From the NCBI RefSeq assembly GCF_001889405.1, contig NZ_CP017921.1:1936057-2000056 (forward strand): a stretch of DNA of 64,000 nt. Reading direction: 5' to 3'. Below, piece by piece: positions 56,277-64,000 of the stretch. Source of the DNA: Methanohalophilus halophilus. Its GTDB lineage: Archaea; Halobacteriota; Methanosarcinia; Methanosarcinales; Methanosarcinaceae. The notes beneath the pieces were generated by a model that saw only the letters and a program-made list of their open reading frames with translations, did not search any database and was not told the origin of the DNA. Every line of letters begins with the position of its first letter. Position 1 is the stretch's first letter. A program made the translations under genes and the position numbers.

Positions 56277-57101
56277 TCAAGCGTGATCATGTACCCAGAA
56301 ATCACCTTCCATGGTGACTTCTTTTTTCCATATGGGCACCTCTGACTTTATTCTTTCAATCGCATCACTCAAGGCTTTAAACAACTCCTGCCTGTGGGCC
56401 GATGCTACAACAATGTACACAATATCCTCTCCCCTCATGAGCCGGCCACTTTTGTGATGGATTAGTACTTCAATAATTCCTTCTTTTTGTTTGAGGTCGT
56501 TACATATCTTTTCTATACGCTCATCAGCAACTGTCTCATATTTCTCAAATTCAAGCATTTTTGTGCTGATATCATCTGTCTCCCCTCTTACCACACCTGT
56601 AAAAGTACCGATACTTCCAGTCAGAGGAAATTCAGGTATATTACGTATTTTGTTAATCATACTGTCCAGGGTTACGATTTCGGATGTTTGTTGTACAATT
56701 CCTGCAACTTCGTCCATATCCCAGTCCGAACAAGGAGCAAGCCTGAGTACAACGTTCCCTGCTTTCTCTTTCATTTCTCCCAGCATTATTTTGGGCAAAT
56801 CACTATTTGTAGCGCCTTCCACGATTGCGTACTCCATCCCCCTGCCAGCAAGGACTTCAAGAGCTTCATCCAGGCCTCCCCCGCGTTGAATAGAAATCAA
56901 ACCCTCCTCGGAGACCGCAGTCACGTTTTCAGCGCCAGAATCGAAATGTTTACCCGTATCTTTTTCGGGGGAATCAAAGCGATGGTCATGCATGATCTTT
57001 ACAGTACCAACTTTGCCCTTCAAAGCAAGTTTTTCAACCAGCCTGCAAACAAACGTTGTCTTGCCGGTATTTTTGTAACCAATAACAGCTACGGCTTTCA
57101 T
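56277..57101 (-). CDS. MobB-MoaE fusion for molybdopterin cofactor synthesis
   Basis: 274 residues. Residues 1-~150 are MobB, a GTP-binding adapter, with P-loop 'GYKNTGKTTF' and 'YAIVEGATNSDLPKI'. Residues ~160-274 are the large subunit of molybdopterin synthase, MoaE, with 'GSIGTFTGVVRGE', 'IHHKSGRLMRGEDIVYIVV' and the catalytic-lysine region 'VPIWKKE'. It inserts dithiolene sulfur and aids nucleotide attachment. Formylmethanofuran dehydrogenase needs the molybdopterin guanine dinucleotide form. MobB-MoaE fusion is known in archaea. It is convergent with larA. Confidence 0.93.
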   Translation of the reverse strand: MKAVAVIGYKNTGKTTFVCRLVEKLALKGKVGTVKIMHDHRFDSPEKDTGKHFDSGAENVTAVSEEGLISIQRGGGLDEALEVLAGRGMEYAIVEGATNSDLPKIMLGEMKEKAGNVVLRLAPCSDWDMDEVAGIVQQTSEIVTLDSMINKIRNIPEFPLTGSIGTFTGVVRGETDDISTKMLEFEKYETVADERIEKICNDLKQKEGIIEVLIHHKSGRLMRGEDIVYIVVASAHRQELFKALSDAIERIKSEVPIWKKEVTMEGDFWVHDHA

Positions 57102-57212
57102 AATTATGGCATGGAATTATAAGTATAAGTAGGCATTGGATTGGCTGACATAATTTGATAATTAAGAAATATTACGAATTATTTATATATAAGATGATTA
57201 TTTATCTAATGT

Positions 57213-57902
57213 ATGGATGAGCAGAAATTAAGGGTACAGGATATGCCCCAGGAGGACAGGCCAAGGGAGAGAATTGCAAAATATGGGCCCTCAAGCCTTT
57301 CCAATACGGAATTGCTTGCAATAATCCTGCGAACCGGAACGGCAAAGGAAAATGTGATCAATCTGTGCAGCCGTATTTTTGCAAATTATTCTATCAAAAA
57401 TTTGAGTCAGGCCAATATCACAAAACTGACCGAAATCCATGGAGTCGGGATTGCAAAGGCTTCCCAGATCTCTGCTATATTCGAACTGGCTCGCAGACTT
57501 GAAAAACATTCAGATGAGCCGCTGCCACGCATCCGTTCCCCGGATGATGTGTACAAACTCCTGTATCCCCAGTTGAGGTGCCAGAAAAAGGAACATCTTA
57601 CAACCCTTCACCTTGATACCAAAAACCAGGTCCTGCGTGAAGAAGTGGTATCAATAGGCAGTCTCAATGCCAATATTGTTCATCCAAGGGAAGTATTCAA
57701 ATCAGCCCTTCTGGAATCAGCAGCCTCTGTAATTCTTACACACAATCATCCATCGGGAGATCCCACACCAAGCAGGGAAGATATAAACGTTACCCGTAAA
57801 CTCGTTGATGGCGGGAAAATACTCGGAATTGATGTACTGGATCATGTGATAATCGGGGAAGGAAAATTTGTGAGTTTGAAGGATGAAGGATATATTTCCT
57901 GA
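57213..57902 (+). CDS. radC: RadC family JAMM-fold protein
   Basis: 229 residues. A helix-hairpin-helix type N-domain ('ELLAIILRTGTAKENVI', 'LTEIHGVGIAKASQI') precedes the MPN/JAB domain with metal-binding 'THNHPSGDPTPSRED' near residue 175. RadC proteins are associated with DNA processing and mobile elements, but their reaction is unproven. A TATA-like run ends about 20 bases before the ATG, consistent with a leaderless mRNA. The gene is complete and of normal length for the family. Confidence 0.93.
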   Translation: MDEQKLRVQDMPQEDRPRERIAKYGPSSLSNTELLAIILRTGTAKENVINLCSRIFANYSIKNLSQANITKLTEIHGVGIAKASQISAIFELARRLEKHSDEPLPRIRSPDDVYKLLYPQLRCQKKEHLTTLHLDTKNQVLREEVVSIGSLNANIVHPREVFKSALLESAASVILTHNHPSGDPTPSREDINVTRKLVDGGKILGIDVLDHVIIGEGKFVSLKDEGYIS

Positions 57903-57941
57903 CAAAAGATTTAAAGCATTTTCCGACAATTATCCAGCCGA

Positions 57942-58853
57942 ATGAAAGAGATAGAACTTGATGAACCGTACTCGATTCCCTACAGGGCAATCTATGCCAT
58001 ATGTGATGAAACGGATGAATGTGCGGAAATAATTGAACATAGTAACTGTTATGGCGGTGCTGCATGGGCCAGGCACCATTATTCCCACTCACCTATTGTC
58101 CGGCAGGTAAGGACACTGGGAAATATGACTCGCTATCTTGTAAAAACCGGTAATGTACCCCTTGAACTAAAGCCATCGTCTGCAGCTGCAGGTATTGAAG
58201 CAGTGGAAGTCAAAGATAATGAGGTTGCAATTACCTATGCCGGACTGGGTGGCGGTGGTGTAGGTGCCACGCGTTGTCGCGCACAGGCAGCCGGGGTTGT
58301 GCGTTCTGAAACCACTCCCTCAGGAGGAGGAAAAGCGGCAAAAGGTACCATCGTTGTCCCCAGACGCAAGCGTGTACTGGTAGGAATTGATGATACTGAC
58401 ACCAAAGAAACAGGTGCTACCTGGTGTCTGACCCACAACATCGCAAAAGAACTGGATTGTGCGGAATGTGTGTACCTCTCCCACTCCCTTGTGCAACTTT
58501 TCCCTGTATCCGCAAGAACCCAGAACTGTGTTTCAACAGTACTGGAATTTGGATGTGTGGATGAAAAGGCACAGAATGCACTACTTGAAAATATTCGCAG
58601 TGCACTGGAAAAGTACAGTGTATCCCGGGATACGGGAATGGTTTTCCTTGACTCTTTTAATGCTTCCAGTATTAAAGAATACAGCAAATTGTGCAGGTCT
58701 GCTGAGCTGACCTATGAGTTTGCAATGGAGTATGCTGAAAATCATGGTGTGGATGTCTGGATGGATGGTAAAGGTGTAATAGGTGCCCTTGCTGCCCTAC
58801 CCTGGTTTGCAAGACCTGATGATTCGGTAATAATGGATGCTGAACTTCCATGA
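57942..58853 (+). CDS. Methanogenesis marker protein 11
   Basis: 303 residues matching the marker 11 family: 'YSIPYRAIYAICDETDE' start, 'HSNCYGGAAWARHHYSHSPIV' (partly), 'GLGGGGVGATRCRAQA' around residue 105, and 'VGIDDTDTKETGATW' near 147, the last shared with TiaS-like DUF1743 proteins that bind nucleotides. The family occurs in methanogens and a few relatives, and its role is unresolved. Its stop overlaps the start of the TPP enzyme by 4 bases, suggesting a functional unit with it. Confidence 0.93.
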   Translation: MKEIELDEPYSIPYRAIYAICDETDECAEIIEHSNCYGGAAWARHHYSHSPIVRQVRTLGNMTRYLVKTGNVPLELKPSSAAAGIEAVEVKDNEVAITYAGLGGGGVGATRCRAQAAGVVRSETTPSGGGKAAKGTIVVPRRKRVLVGIDDTDTKETGATWCLTHNIAKELDCAECVYLSHSLVQLFPVSARTQNCVSTVLEFGCVDEKAQNALLENIRSALEKYSVSRDTGMVFLDSFNASSIKEYSKLCRSAELTYEFAMEYAENHGVDVWMDGKGVIGALAALPWFARPDDSVIMDAELP

Positions 58854-60355
58854 ATGAACGTCAAATAAGCGGCAAAGATGTGATATTAAAGGCTGCCAGC
58901 CTGCTGGAAGTTAAACTGGTCAGTGCGGTTGCCGGCTATCCTGTTACTTCCATTGTAGACCTTTTCAGGAATGACGATTTTTGGGCAGACAATACTTTCT
59001 GGATGATTAATGAAAAGGTGGCTCTTGAAACTGCCCTGGGAGCCTCGATTGACGGACGCAGGTCTTTTGTCCTGACAAAACATGTGGGCATGAATGTACT
59101 ATGTGACCCTCTGGTTACATCCGCCACCCATACAATCGGTGCAGGTTTAGTGATAATCGCAGGGGACGACCCCGGTGCCAAAGCTTCCCAGAATGAACAG
59201 GACTCACGCTATTTCGGACCTCTTGCCGAAGTACCTGTCTTTGATCCTGCAACTCCTGAAAAGCTGTTTGCTACATTGGCAGAAGCGATCGAACTTTCGG
59301 AAAAGGCAAGTGTTCCCATAATAGTCAGAGTGACTGCCCGTCTTCTGGATTCATTTTGTGGAAATGCTGCTGCATTCCAGCCAAAAAAGACTGTAATGCC
59401 ACCTGAATTTGACAGGTCTGTATGGGAATATACTATGAAAGGCAAGCATCAGCGTTTCCACTCAATGACATACCCTTTAATGGAAGATTATTCCCAATCA
59501 CAGGATTGCCTGTGTCATACCAATACAAAAAAAACAGGCATTATTTCCTCAGGTTATTCTACCTCCCTTGTGGAAAATATCATTGAAGAAAGTAGCTCCA
59601 ATATTTCACATCTGGCTCTGGACATGGTTTATCCACTGCCGATTAAAAAATTGAAAGAATTCATTGATCACCATGAATATGTGCTTGTGGCTGAGGAAAC
59701 AGAAGATTATATAGAATCTCATATTTCAGTCGAAGACACCATAAAGGGCAAATCCACAGGACATATACCCCATGGTAAAATAGAAAAAGAACATATACTG
59801 CATGCTCTTGAAAATATCGAAAAAACACATATGGATAAAGTGACCAAACCCGAGACTATTAAAGAGAGAGGGGCGCGATCTATCTGTGATACATGCCCTT
59901 ACCTACCTCTCTACAGGGTGCTTGGTACAATAGATAAACCAATTGCAGGGGACATGGGTTGTTCCATATTAAGCACTTCTGCACCCCTACAGGCCGTGGA
60001 TGCAGGTTTTGCACTTGGTTCTGCCATATCGGTTGCCTGTGGTTTCAAAGGAAAAGGTATTGCAGTCATCGGGGATTTCGGCCTGGCACATACAGGAATA
60101 CAGGGATTGATCAATGCAAAATCCAACAGTTTTGACCTTCTGGTTATTATACTGCAAAATGATGTTGCAGCTATGACGGGAGGACAGGATGTACCGGACC
60201 TTACAAATATTCTTGAAGCACTTCATGATGACATTGAAGTGGTGGATTTTGCAGAAAAAATCAAAGAAAACGAATTACAGGCCCTTCTGATGGAAAAAAT
60301 GGAAAAAAAGGGAATATCCATAATACTTGCAAAGGGTACCTGTCCCAAATACTGA
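58850..60355 (+). CDS. TPP-dependent IorA-like oxidoreductase subunit
   Basis: 501 residues. The N-terminal half is a pyruvate:ferredoxin oxidoreductase α-type domain ('LVSAVAGYPVTSIVDLF', 'NEKVALETALGASIDG'). The C-terminal half is a TPP-binding domain ('GDMGCSIL', then 'VIGDFGLAHTGIQGLINA' and 'LQNDVAAMTGGQD'). This is the layout of indolepyruvate:ferredoxin oxidoreductase IorA, but the C-terminal 2[4Fe-4S] ferredoxin domain is missing; one cluster-like 'CDTCPY' remains near residue 345. No iorB gene follows. It is coupled to marker 11 by overlap and to the nitrilase 11 bases on. Substrate unknown. Confidence 0.85.
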   Translation: MNERQISGKDVILKAASLLEVKLVSAVAGYPVTSIVDLFRNDDFWADNTFWMINEKVALETALGASIDGRRSFVLTKHVGMNVLCDPLVTSATHTIGAGLVIIAGDDPGAKASQNEQDSRYFGPLAEVPVFDPATPEKLFATLAEAIELSEKASVPIIVRVTARLLDSFCGNAAAFQPKKTVMPPEFDRSVWEYTMKGKHQRFHSMTYPLMEDYSQSQDCLCHTNTKKTGIISSGYSTSLVENIIEESSSNISHLALDMVYPLPIKKLKEFIDHHEYVLVAEETEDYIESHISVEDTIKGKSTGHIPHGKIEKEHILHALENIEKTHMDKVTKPETIKERGARSICDTCPYLPLYRVLGTIDKPIAGDMGCSILSTSAPLQAVDAGFALGSAISVACGFKGKGIAVIGDFGLAHTGIQGLINAKSNSFDLLVIILQNDVAAMTGGQDVPDLTNILEALHDDIEVVDFAEKIKENELQALLMEKMEKKGISIILAKGTCPKY

Positions 60356-60366
60356 GGAGATACTTT

Positions 60367-61149
60367 ATGGTAAAAGTTGCCTGTATCCAGATGGACGTTG
60401 AGCATTGTAATAAGAAAACAAACATTGAAAGAGCCATTGCTATGGGAAATCGGGCCCTTGCTATGGGCGCAGAAATAATTGTGTTCCCGGAAGTGTTTTC
60501 CACAGGTTTCTGTTATGAACAGATGGATAAACTAGCCGAAAAGCCACCCTACCCCACAATAGGACAACTTGCGGATTTTTCAAAAAAAAATAAATGCATC
60601 CTTATCGGTTCAATCGTGGAAGAGCTGGATACTGAAACCAAACCCTATGCCAATCTTGGGTTCTGTATTGAAAACGGTATAATTCGGAGAACTTATCACA
60701 AAATTCACCCCTTCGGGGAAGAAAAAGGCCACTTCACGCCGGGTGATTCCATTCATCCTATAAAGCTTGAAAATATATGTATCGGATTGGAAATATGTTA
60801 TGAGATAAGGTTTCCTGAAGTTGCACGCAAACTTGTGCTTGAAGGAGCCGACTTACTGGTGACTATTGCACAATTTCCCGACCCCCGGGGTAATCACTGG
60901 AGAATCCTGGGTCCTGCCAGGGCAGTGGAAAACCAGATTCCTCATGTGATGTGTAACCGCACAGGAGAAGACCCGACCAAATCGTTCCCGGGAAGTTCCA
61001 TGATAATTGATGCCCTGGGAAATACCCTTGCAGATTCCGGCCGCGATGAATGCATAATCATGGCAGACATCGACCTCTCACTTGCCAAAGAACTATCCAA
61101 TAAAATACCTGTACTGGATGACCGTAGGGAAGACCTGTATTCCAATTGA
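60367..61149 (+). CDS. Carbon-nitrogen hydrolase (nitrilase superfamily)
   Basis: 260 residues with the complete catalytic triad: E42 in 'VFPEVFSTG', K112 in 'RTYHKIHPFGE' and C144 in 'GLEICYEIRFPE'. Such enzymes hydrolyse amides or nitriles; the length and sequence order fit ω-amidase or deaminated-glutathione amidase-like members. A ribosome site GAGGAG precedes the ATG, and the gene follows the TPP enzyme by 11 bases, so it is the third gene of the marker 11 operon. It is convergent with marker 12. Confidence 0.9.
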   Translation: MVKVACIQMDVEHCNKKTNIERAIAMGNRALAMGAEIIVFPEVFSTGFCYEQMDKLAEKPPYPTIGQLADFSKKNKCILIGSIVEELDTETKPYANLGFCIENGIIRRTYHKIHPFGEEKGHFTPGDSIHPIKLENICIGLEICYEIRFPEVARKLVLEGADLLVTIAQFPDPRGNHWRILGPARAVENQIPHVMCNRTGEDPTKSFPGSSMIIDALGNTLADSGRDECIIMADIDLSLAKELSNKIPVLDDRREDLYSN

Positions 61150-61152
61150 GAT

Positions 61153-62139
61153 TCAGATCCTGACTTCGATACCCAGGATTTGCTTTTTACCTTTTGCAAT
61201 ATCCCTGGCCATACGGGCACATCCAGTAGCTGCACTCCATTTACCCAGAATCCAGGGTTTCATATCCAGATGGTGGTATATTTTTTCCACAAGAGAATCC
61301 ACTTCTGCCATAGAGCCTGCAAGAAAAAGACAATCACATGTTGAATAATCCTTTAGCAGGACTTTCATGGCTTCAATTTCCATGGATGCAAAAAGAGCAA
61401 GAGTATCAATTGCAAATTTTGCCTGATCTTCGTTATCTTTTAATCCATCAAGCAAATATGCAGTGTTTTTATAAGATGTATTTTTCAGCACACCGCTGTT
61501 CATGAACGCCTCATTTGCACCACATATTCCGGCATCAACCTGCCTTATTGCTTCAAGATCAAGAGGCCCGTGTACGGTCCCAGGTGCAAAAATACAGGCA
61601 TCAAGGGCACCTACGACCTCCCCGTTTGCAACAGCCAGAGTTACAGTGTTTGAACTGATATCTGATACAATGAAATTATTAATGCCCCTGGATAATGCAT
61701 CATAGGCAATTCCAAGTTTTTCAGGGCTTGTGGAATGAGAAAATACGTTCATTCGAGGATCCGTATGACTGTGTGAATGTATCCCCGGTATTACAACTGC
61801 GGGGATTTTAGCATTCTTGATAGTATCAAATACCAAAGTCCCTGCACCTGTTTTTTTACCGACTCCTTCAATACTTCTTACCCCACGATTCTGGACATCC
61901 TGTATATCCATAATATTGACAATTCCATCTCCCATAGAATAAGTCAGGGCAATCATCTCAATCTGTTCGGTCTTTATATTGAATTCCTTTTCAATCAAAT
62001 CAAGAATTTCACTGCCGTTCATTTCCTTCATGTCTGTTCGGGGAACTTCAAAATAGAAGAAATTTCCATGTTTATCAAGAGCTGCGAAACGCATTGCATT
62101 TGTGCCGTGATCAATACCCAGATACATACACGGGATCAC
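61153..62139 (-). CDS. Methanogenesis marker protein 12
   Basis: 328 residues from a GTG that overlaps the DUF2103 stop (GTGA). It has an ASKHA kinase-like fold: 'YLGIDHGTNAMRFAAL' at residues 6-21, 'FIVSDISSNTVTLAVANGEV' (partly) near 155, and 'DCLFLAGSMAEVDSL' near 283, which resemble the phosphate motifs of acetate/butyrate kinases. The family is restricted to methanogens and has no proven reaction. It ends 3 bases from the nitrilase stop. It is in one transcript with DUF2103 and the ACT protein. Confidence 0.93.
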   Translation of the reverse strand: MIPCMYLGIDHGTNAMRFAALDKHGNFFYFEVPRTDMKEMNGSEILDLIEKEFNIKTEQIEMIALTYSMGDGIVNIMDIQDVQNRGVRSIEGVGKKTGAGTLVFDTIKNAKIPAVVIPGIHSHSHTDPRMNVFSHSTSPEKLGIAYDALSRGINNFIVSDISSNTVTLAVANGEVVGALDACIFAPGTVHGPLDLEAIRQVDAGICGANEAFMNSGVLKNTSYKNTAYLLDGLKDNEDQAKFAIDTLALFASMEIEAMKVLLKDYSTCDCLFLAGSMAEVDSLVEKIYHHLDMKPWILGKWSAATGCARMARDIAKGKKQILGIEVRI

Positions 62140-62504
62140 TCCATAAACATTGCATTTAATTCCTGCATTATTCTTTCCCCCTCTTCTTCTTTCCCAACGC
62201 TTGTAACGATTCTTACTTCCTGGGAAGAAGTACCATGTGTCAGGAGAGCCCTCAAATTGCCTCTACTATCCGGACGAAGAATTTTCACATCTATCTTCCC
62301 CCCGGGTGCACTCTTACCTTTAACAGTAATTACTGAAGGGATTATTCTTTTGACATCTGGATGATCACTGATTATTTTGAGCAGTTTCTTGCCATGTCTG
62401 CCACCTATGATAGTGGAATGCGAACCTCCCAGCTTGCTCTGTAAGGTCGAATTAGGAGTCATATATAGGAGCCGTGTTTTTACTTTCAAAAAAAGAAAGA
62501 TCAA
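62136..62504 (-). CDS. DUF2103 protein
   Basis: 122 residues if begun at TTG 62504, overlapping the ACT gene stop; 108 if begun at ATG 62462 ('MTPNSTL'). The conserved part 'SKLGGSHSTIIGGRHGKKLL' is near residues 23-42, with His residues that may bind metal, followed by a small α/β domain. DUF2103 is a euryarchaeal family without known function. It lies between the ACT-domain gene and marker 12 with overlaps on both sides, so it is translationally coupled to both. Confidence 0.8.
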   Translation of the reverse strand: MIFLFLKVKTRLLYMTPNSTLQSKLGGSHSTIIGGRHGKKLLKIISDHPDVKRIIPSVITVKGKSAPGGKIDVKILRPDSRGNLRALLTHGTSSQEVRIVTSVGKEEEGERIMQELNAMFME

Positions 62505-62938
62505 ATGCTTTGCACATCACTCATATCCAGCAATGGAATTCCTTCTTCATAAAGCGTTTCAACAGCGGTTTTCAAATCATTAACCCGTATTATGAGGAAC
62601 GCTTTTTCTGTTTTTGTTACAAAAGCGTAAGCATAATCAATGTTGACACCTTTTTTGCCAAGTACCTCTGCTATTGTTGCAAGCTGGCCGGGTACATCTT
62701 CCATTTGTATACCCAGGACATCTGTTTCGGAGACTGTAAAACCTGCATCATGCAAGACACGATGTGCTTTTTCCGGCTTGTCTACTACCATCCTTATAAT
62801 TCCGAAATCGCCTGCTTCAGCGATAGTAAATGCTCTTATATTGACGGATGCCTCTTTGAAACTGGATGCAATATTTGCAAGGCGGCCTGGCTTATTCTCT
62901 GCAAAGAGTGATATCTGTTTGATAAATTTCTCATCCAT
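62501..62938 (-). CDS. Double ACT-domain protein
   Basis: 145 residues made of two ACT domains (about 5-70 and 75-140): 'ISLFAENKPGRLANIASSFKEA' (partly) and 'EDVPGQLATIAEVLGKKGVNIDY' (partly). ACT domains bind amino acids or similar ligands. In methanogens this protein usually accompanies phenylacetate-CoA ligase-like genes, as it does here (49 bases from the ligase). It is probably a regulatory subunit or sensor for that ligase. Confidence 0.9.
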   Translation of the reverse strand: MDEKFIKQISLFAENKPGRLANIASSFKEASVNIRAFTIAEAGDFGIIRMVVDKPEKAHRVLHDAGFTVSETDVLGIQMEDVPGQLATIAEVLGKKGVNIDYAYAFVTKTEKAFLIIRVNDLKTAVETLYEEGIPLLDMSDVQSI

Positions 62939-62987
62939 GGAATCATCAACCTGTGGTGTTATAATCTATAAATTACCCTGAAATTCT

Positions 62988-64000
62988 TTATAGCTTTCTA
63001 TTATCGATTACCTTTTTGGATTTACCAATAGACCGCGGAATTGTCCCATGTTCTACCAGTTCGACACCAACAGAAAGATTGAGCACACTCTTTAGAGCAG
63101 AGGCAACTTTTTTCTCCAGGGAGATTATGTCGTTGACCTTATCACTAAAGGCTTCATCATTCATTTCAATCTGTATTTTCATTGTATCCATTTCATTGAT
63201 ACGATCTACATGTATCATGAAATGCTCTCCAACTTCGGGTATCTTCATAAGCACGGATTCTACCTGTCCTGGGAATACATTGATTCCACGGATAATCAGC
63301 ATATCATCCACACGTCCGGTAACCCTCATTATTCTGGGATGTGTACGTCCGCATTCACAGGGTTGCTTGTTCAGGATTGTATAATCTCCTATCCTGTATC
63401 GTATAAGAGGCAGGGCTTCTTTTGTAAGAGTGGTTATTACAAGTTCTCCCCTTTGGCCTTCAGGCAGGGCATCTCCAGTTTCAGGATCAATTATTTCCAC
63501 AATAAACTGGTCGCCCCAGATATGAATTCCGTCCTGGCAAGTACATTCAGTAAAAAGTGGCCCACTGAGTTCAGAGGTGCCAAACACATCATAAGCCTTG
63601 ATACCTGTAGCGTCTTCCATACGCTTGCGCATTTCCTCAGTCCAGGGTTCGGCTCCGAATATACCGGTTTTCAGACCGGTATCCTCCTGGAAGTCAATAC
63701 CCTTATCCTTTGCTTCTTCTGCCATGTAAAGGAAATAAGAAGGAGTACATGCAAGCGTTGTGGTACCGAGATCCTGCATCAATTCAAGCTGTTTATCGGT
63801 GTTACCAACACTAATAGGCAGGACGGTGGAACCCACTTCTTCAGCACCATAATGCAGTCCGAGCCCGCCTGTAAAAAGGCCGTATCCGTAACTTACCTGA
63901 AGGACATCCCCCCGGCCTACACCAATTGAGGTTAATGCTCTTCCCAGGGATTTAGCCCACTCATGAATGTCATTTTTGGTATAACCCACAACCGTAGGTT
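62988..64000 (-). CDS. PaaK-like AMP-forming acyl/aryl-CoA ligase, 5' end outside window
   Basis: The frame is open to the window edge; the codons before the GTG at 63989 read 'PTVV', the expected continuation of the ATP-binding 'SSGTTGKPTVVGYT' loop, so the true start lies beyond 64000. Visible marks are 'YGLGLHYGAEEVG', 'IKAYDVFGTSELSGP', 'RYRIGDYT' and four cysteine/histidine positions including 'CECGRTHPR'. It activates an aryl or acyl acid as CoA thioester (phenylacetate or indoleacetate type). Next to an ACT-domain protein and near an IorA-like enzyme, it fits aromatic amino-acid/2-oxoacid metabolism. Confidence 0.9.
   Translation of the reverse strand, partial: PTVVGYTKNDIHEWAKSLGRALTSIGVGRGDVLQVSYGYGLFTGGLGLHYGAEEVGSTVLPISVGNTDKQLELMQDLGTTTLACTPSYFLYMAEEAKDKGIDFQEDTGLKTGIFGAEPWTEEMRKRMEDATGIKAYDVFGTSELSGPLFTECTCQDGIHIWGDQFIVEIIDPETGDALPEGQRGELVITTLTKEALPLIRYRIGDYTILNKQPCECGRTHPRIMRVTGRVDDMLIIRGINVFPGQVESVLMKIPEVGEHFMIHVDRINEMDTMKIQIEMNDEAFSDKVNDIISLEKKVASALKSVLNLSVGVELVEHGTIPRSIGKSKKVIDNRKL

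Noticed and set aside
1-64000. CRISPR array
   Set aside because: No series of short repeats with even spacing was seen, and no cas gene.

Overview
This window comes from a methanogenic archaeon, most likely a methylotrophic, salt-tolerant member of the Methanosarcinaceae (Methanolobus/Methanohalophilus/Methanosarcina type). The evidence is methanogenesis marker proteins 11 and 12, a methylamine/methanol-type corrinoid protein with its DUF1638 partner, archaeal pilins and a VirB11/FlaI-type pilus ATPase, PGF-CTERM sorting tails, a multihaem c-type cytochrome, a seven-gene Mrp/Mnh antiporter operon, TATA-box promoters close to start codons, and tRNAs mostly without encoded CCA. The genus call is inference.

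Layout. 1-2651: end of pstS, then pstC and pstA (no pstB or phoU follows). 2681-8975: an archaeal type IV pilus locus (secretion ATPase, two TadB/TadC-like membrane proteins, a RecA/KaiC-like protein on the other strand, a pilin-like protein). 9019-16842: a phosphate/polyphosphate island (AbrB-PhoU regulator, membrane-anchored CHAD protein, ppk1, ppx, tandem-domain ppk2). 16888-22721: a stand-alone LigD-type phosphoesterase, a hydantoinase/oxoprolinase-family protein, an Hrq1/YprA-like helicase with TPRs, and a lipoprotein. 22969-23259: tRNA-Gly, tRNA-Phe, tRNA-Val. 23569-29463: mnhABCDEFG. 29507-33275: Sua5, a small membrane protein, and an MgtE-type half-transporter pair with a PhoU/TrkA-C regulator.

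33374-39138 is an integrated mobile element in tRNA-Val(UAC). A 50-bp exact direct repeat made of the tRNA 3' half marks both ends, and the element's SSV-type tyrosine integrase is split between them, with int(N) beside attL and a frameshifted int(C) beside attR. Between them lie a winged-helix protein and a two-gene cassette: a P-loop ATPase with a zinc ribbon and a protein with a PD-(D/E)XK nuclease motif. The cassette is bracketed by two ~168-bp direct repeats. It is the best candidate here for an undescribed (probably anti-element defence) system. Just outside attR is a second, different int(N) relic, showing an earlier integration at the same tRNA.

39317-49746 is accessory: a PGF-CTERM surface protein; a pilin-like gene whose signal peptide is interrupted by an in-frame TAG that would be read as pyrrolysine in this lineage (no chromosomal gene I checked uses TAG as its stop); a corrinoid protein with DUF1638; two histidine kinases; and a cytochrome with nine haem motifs, one of them CxxCK. 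49762-64000 is mainly metabolic: soluble fumarate reductase/succinate dehydrogenase subunits with class II fumarase, DUF2117, LarA with a structured leader, a MobB-MoaE fusion, RadC, then a methanogen-marker cluster (marker 11, an IorA-like TPP enzyme, a nitrilase, marker 12, DUF2103, a double-ACT protein and a PaaK-like ligase cut by the window end).
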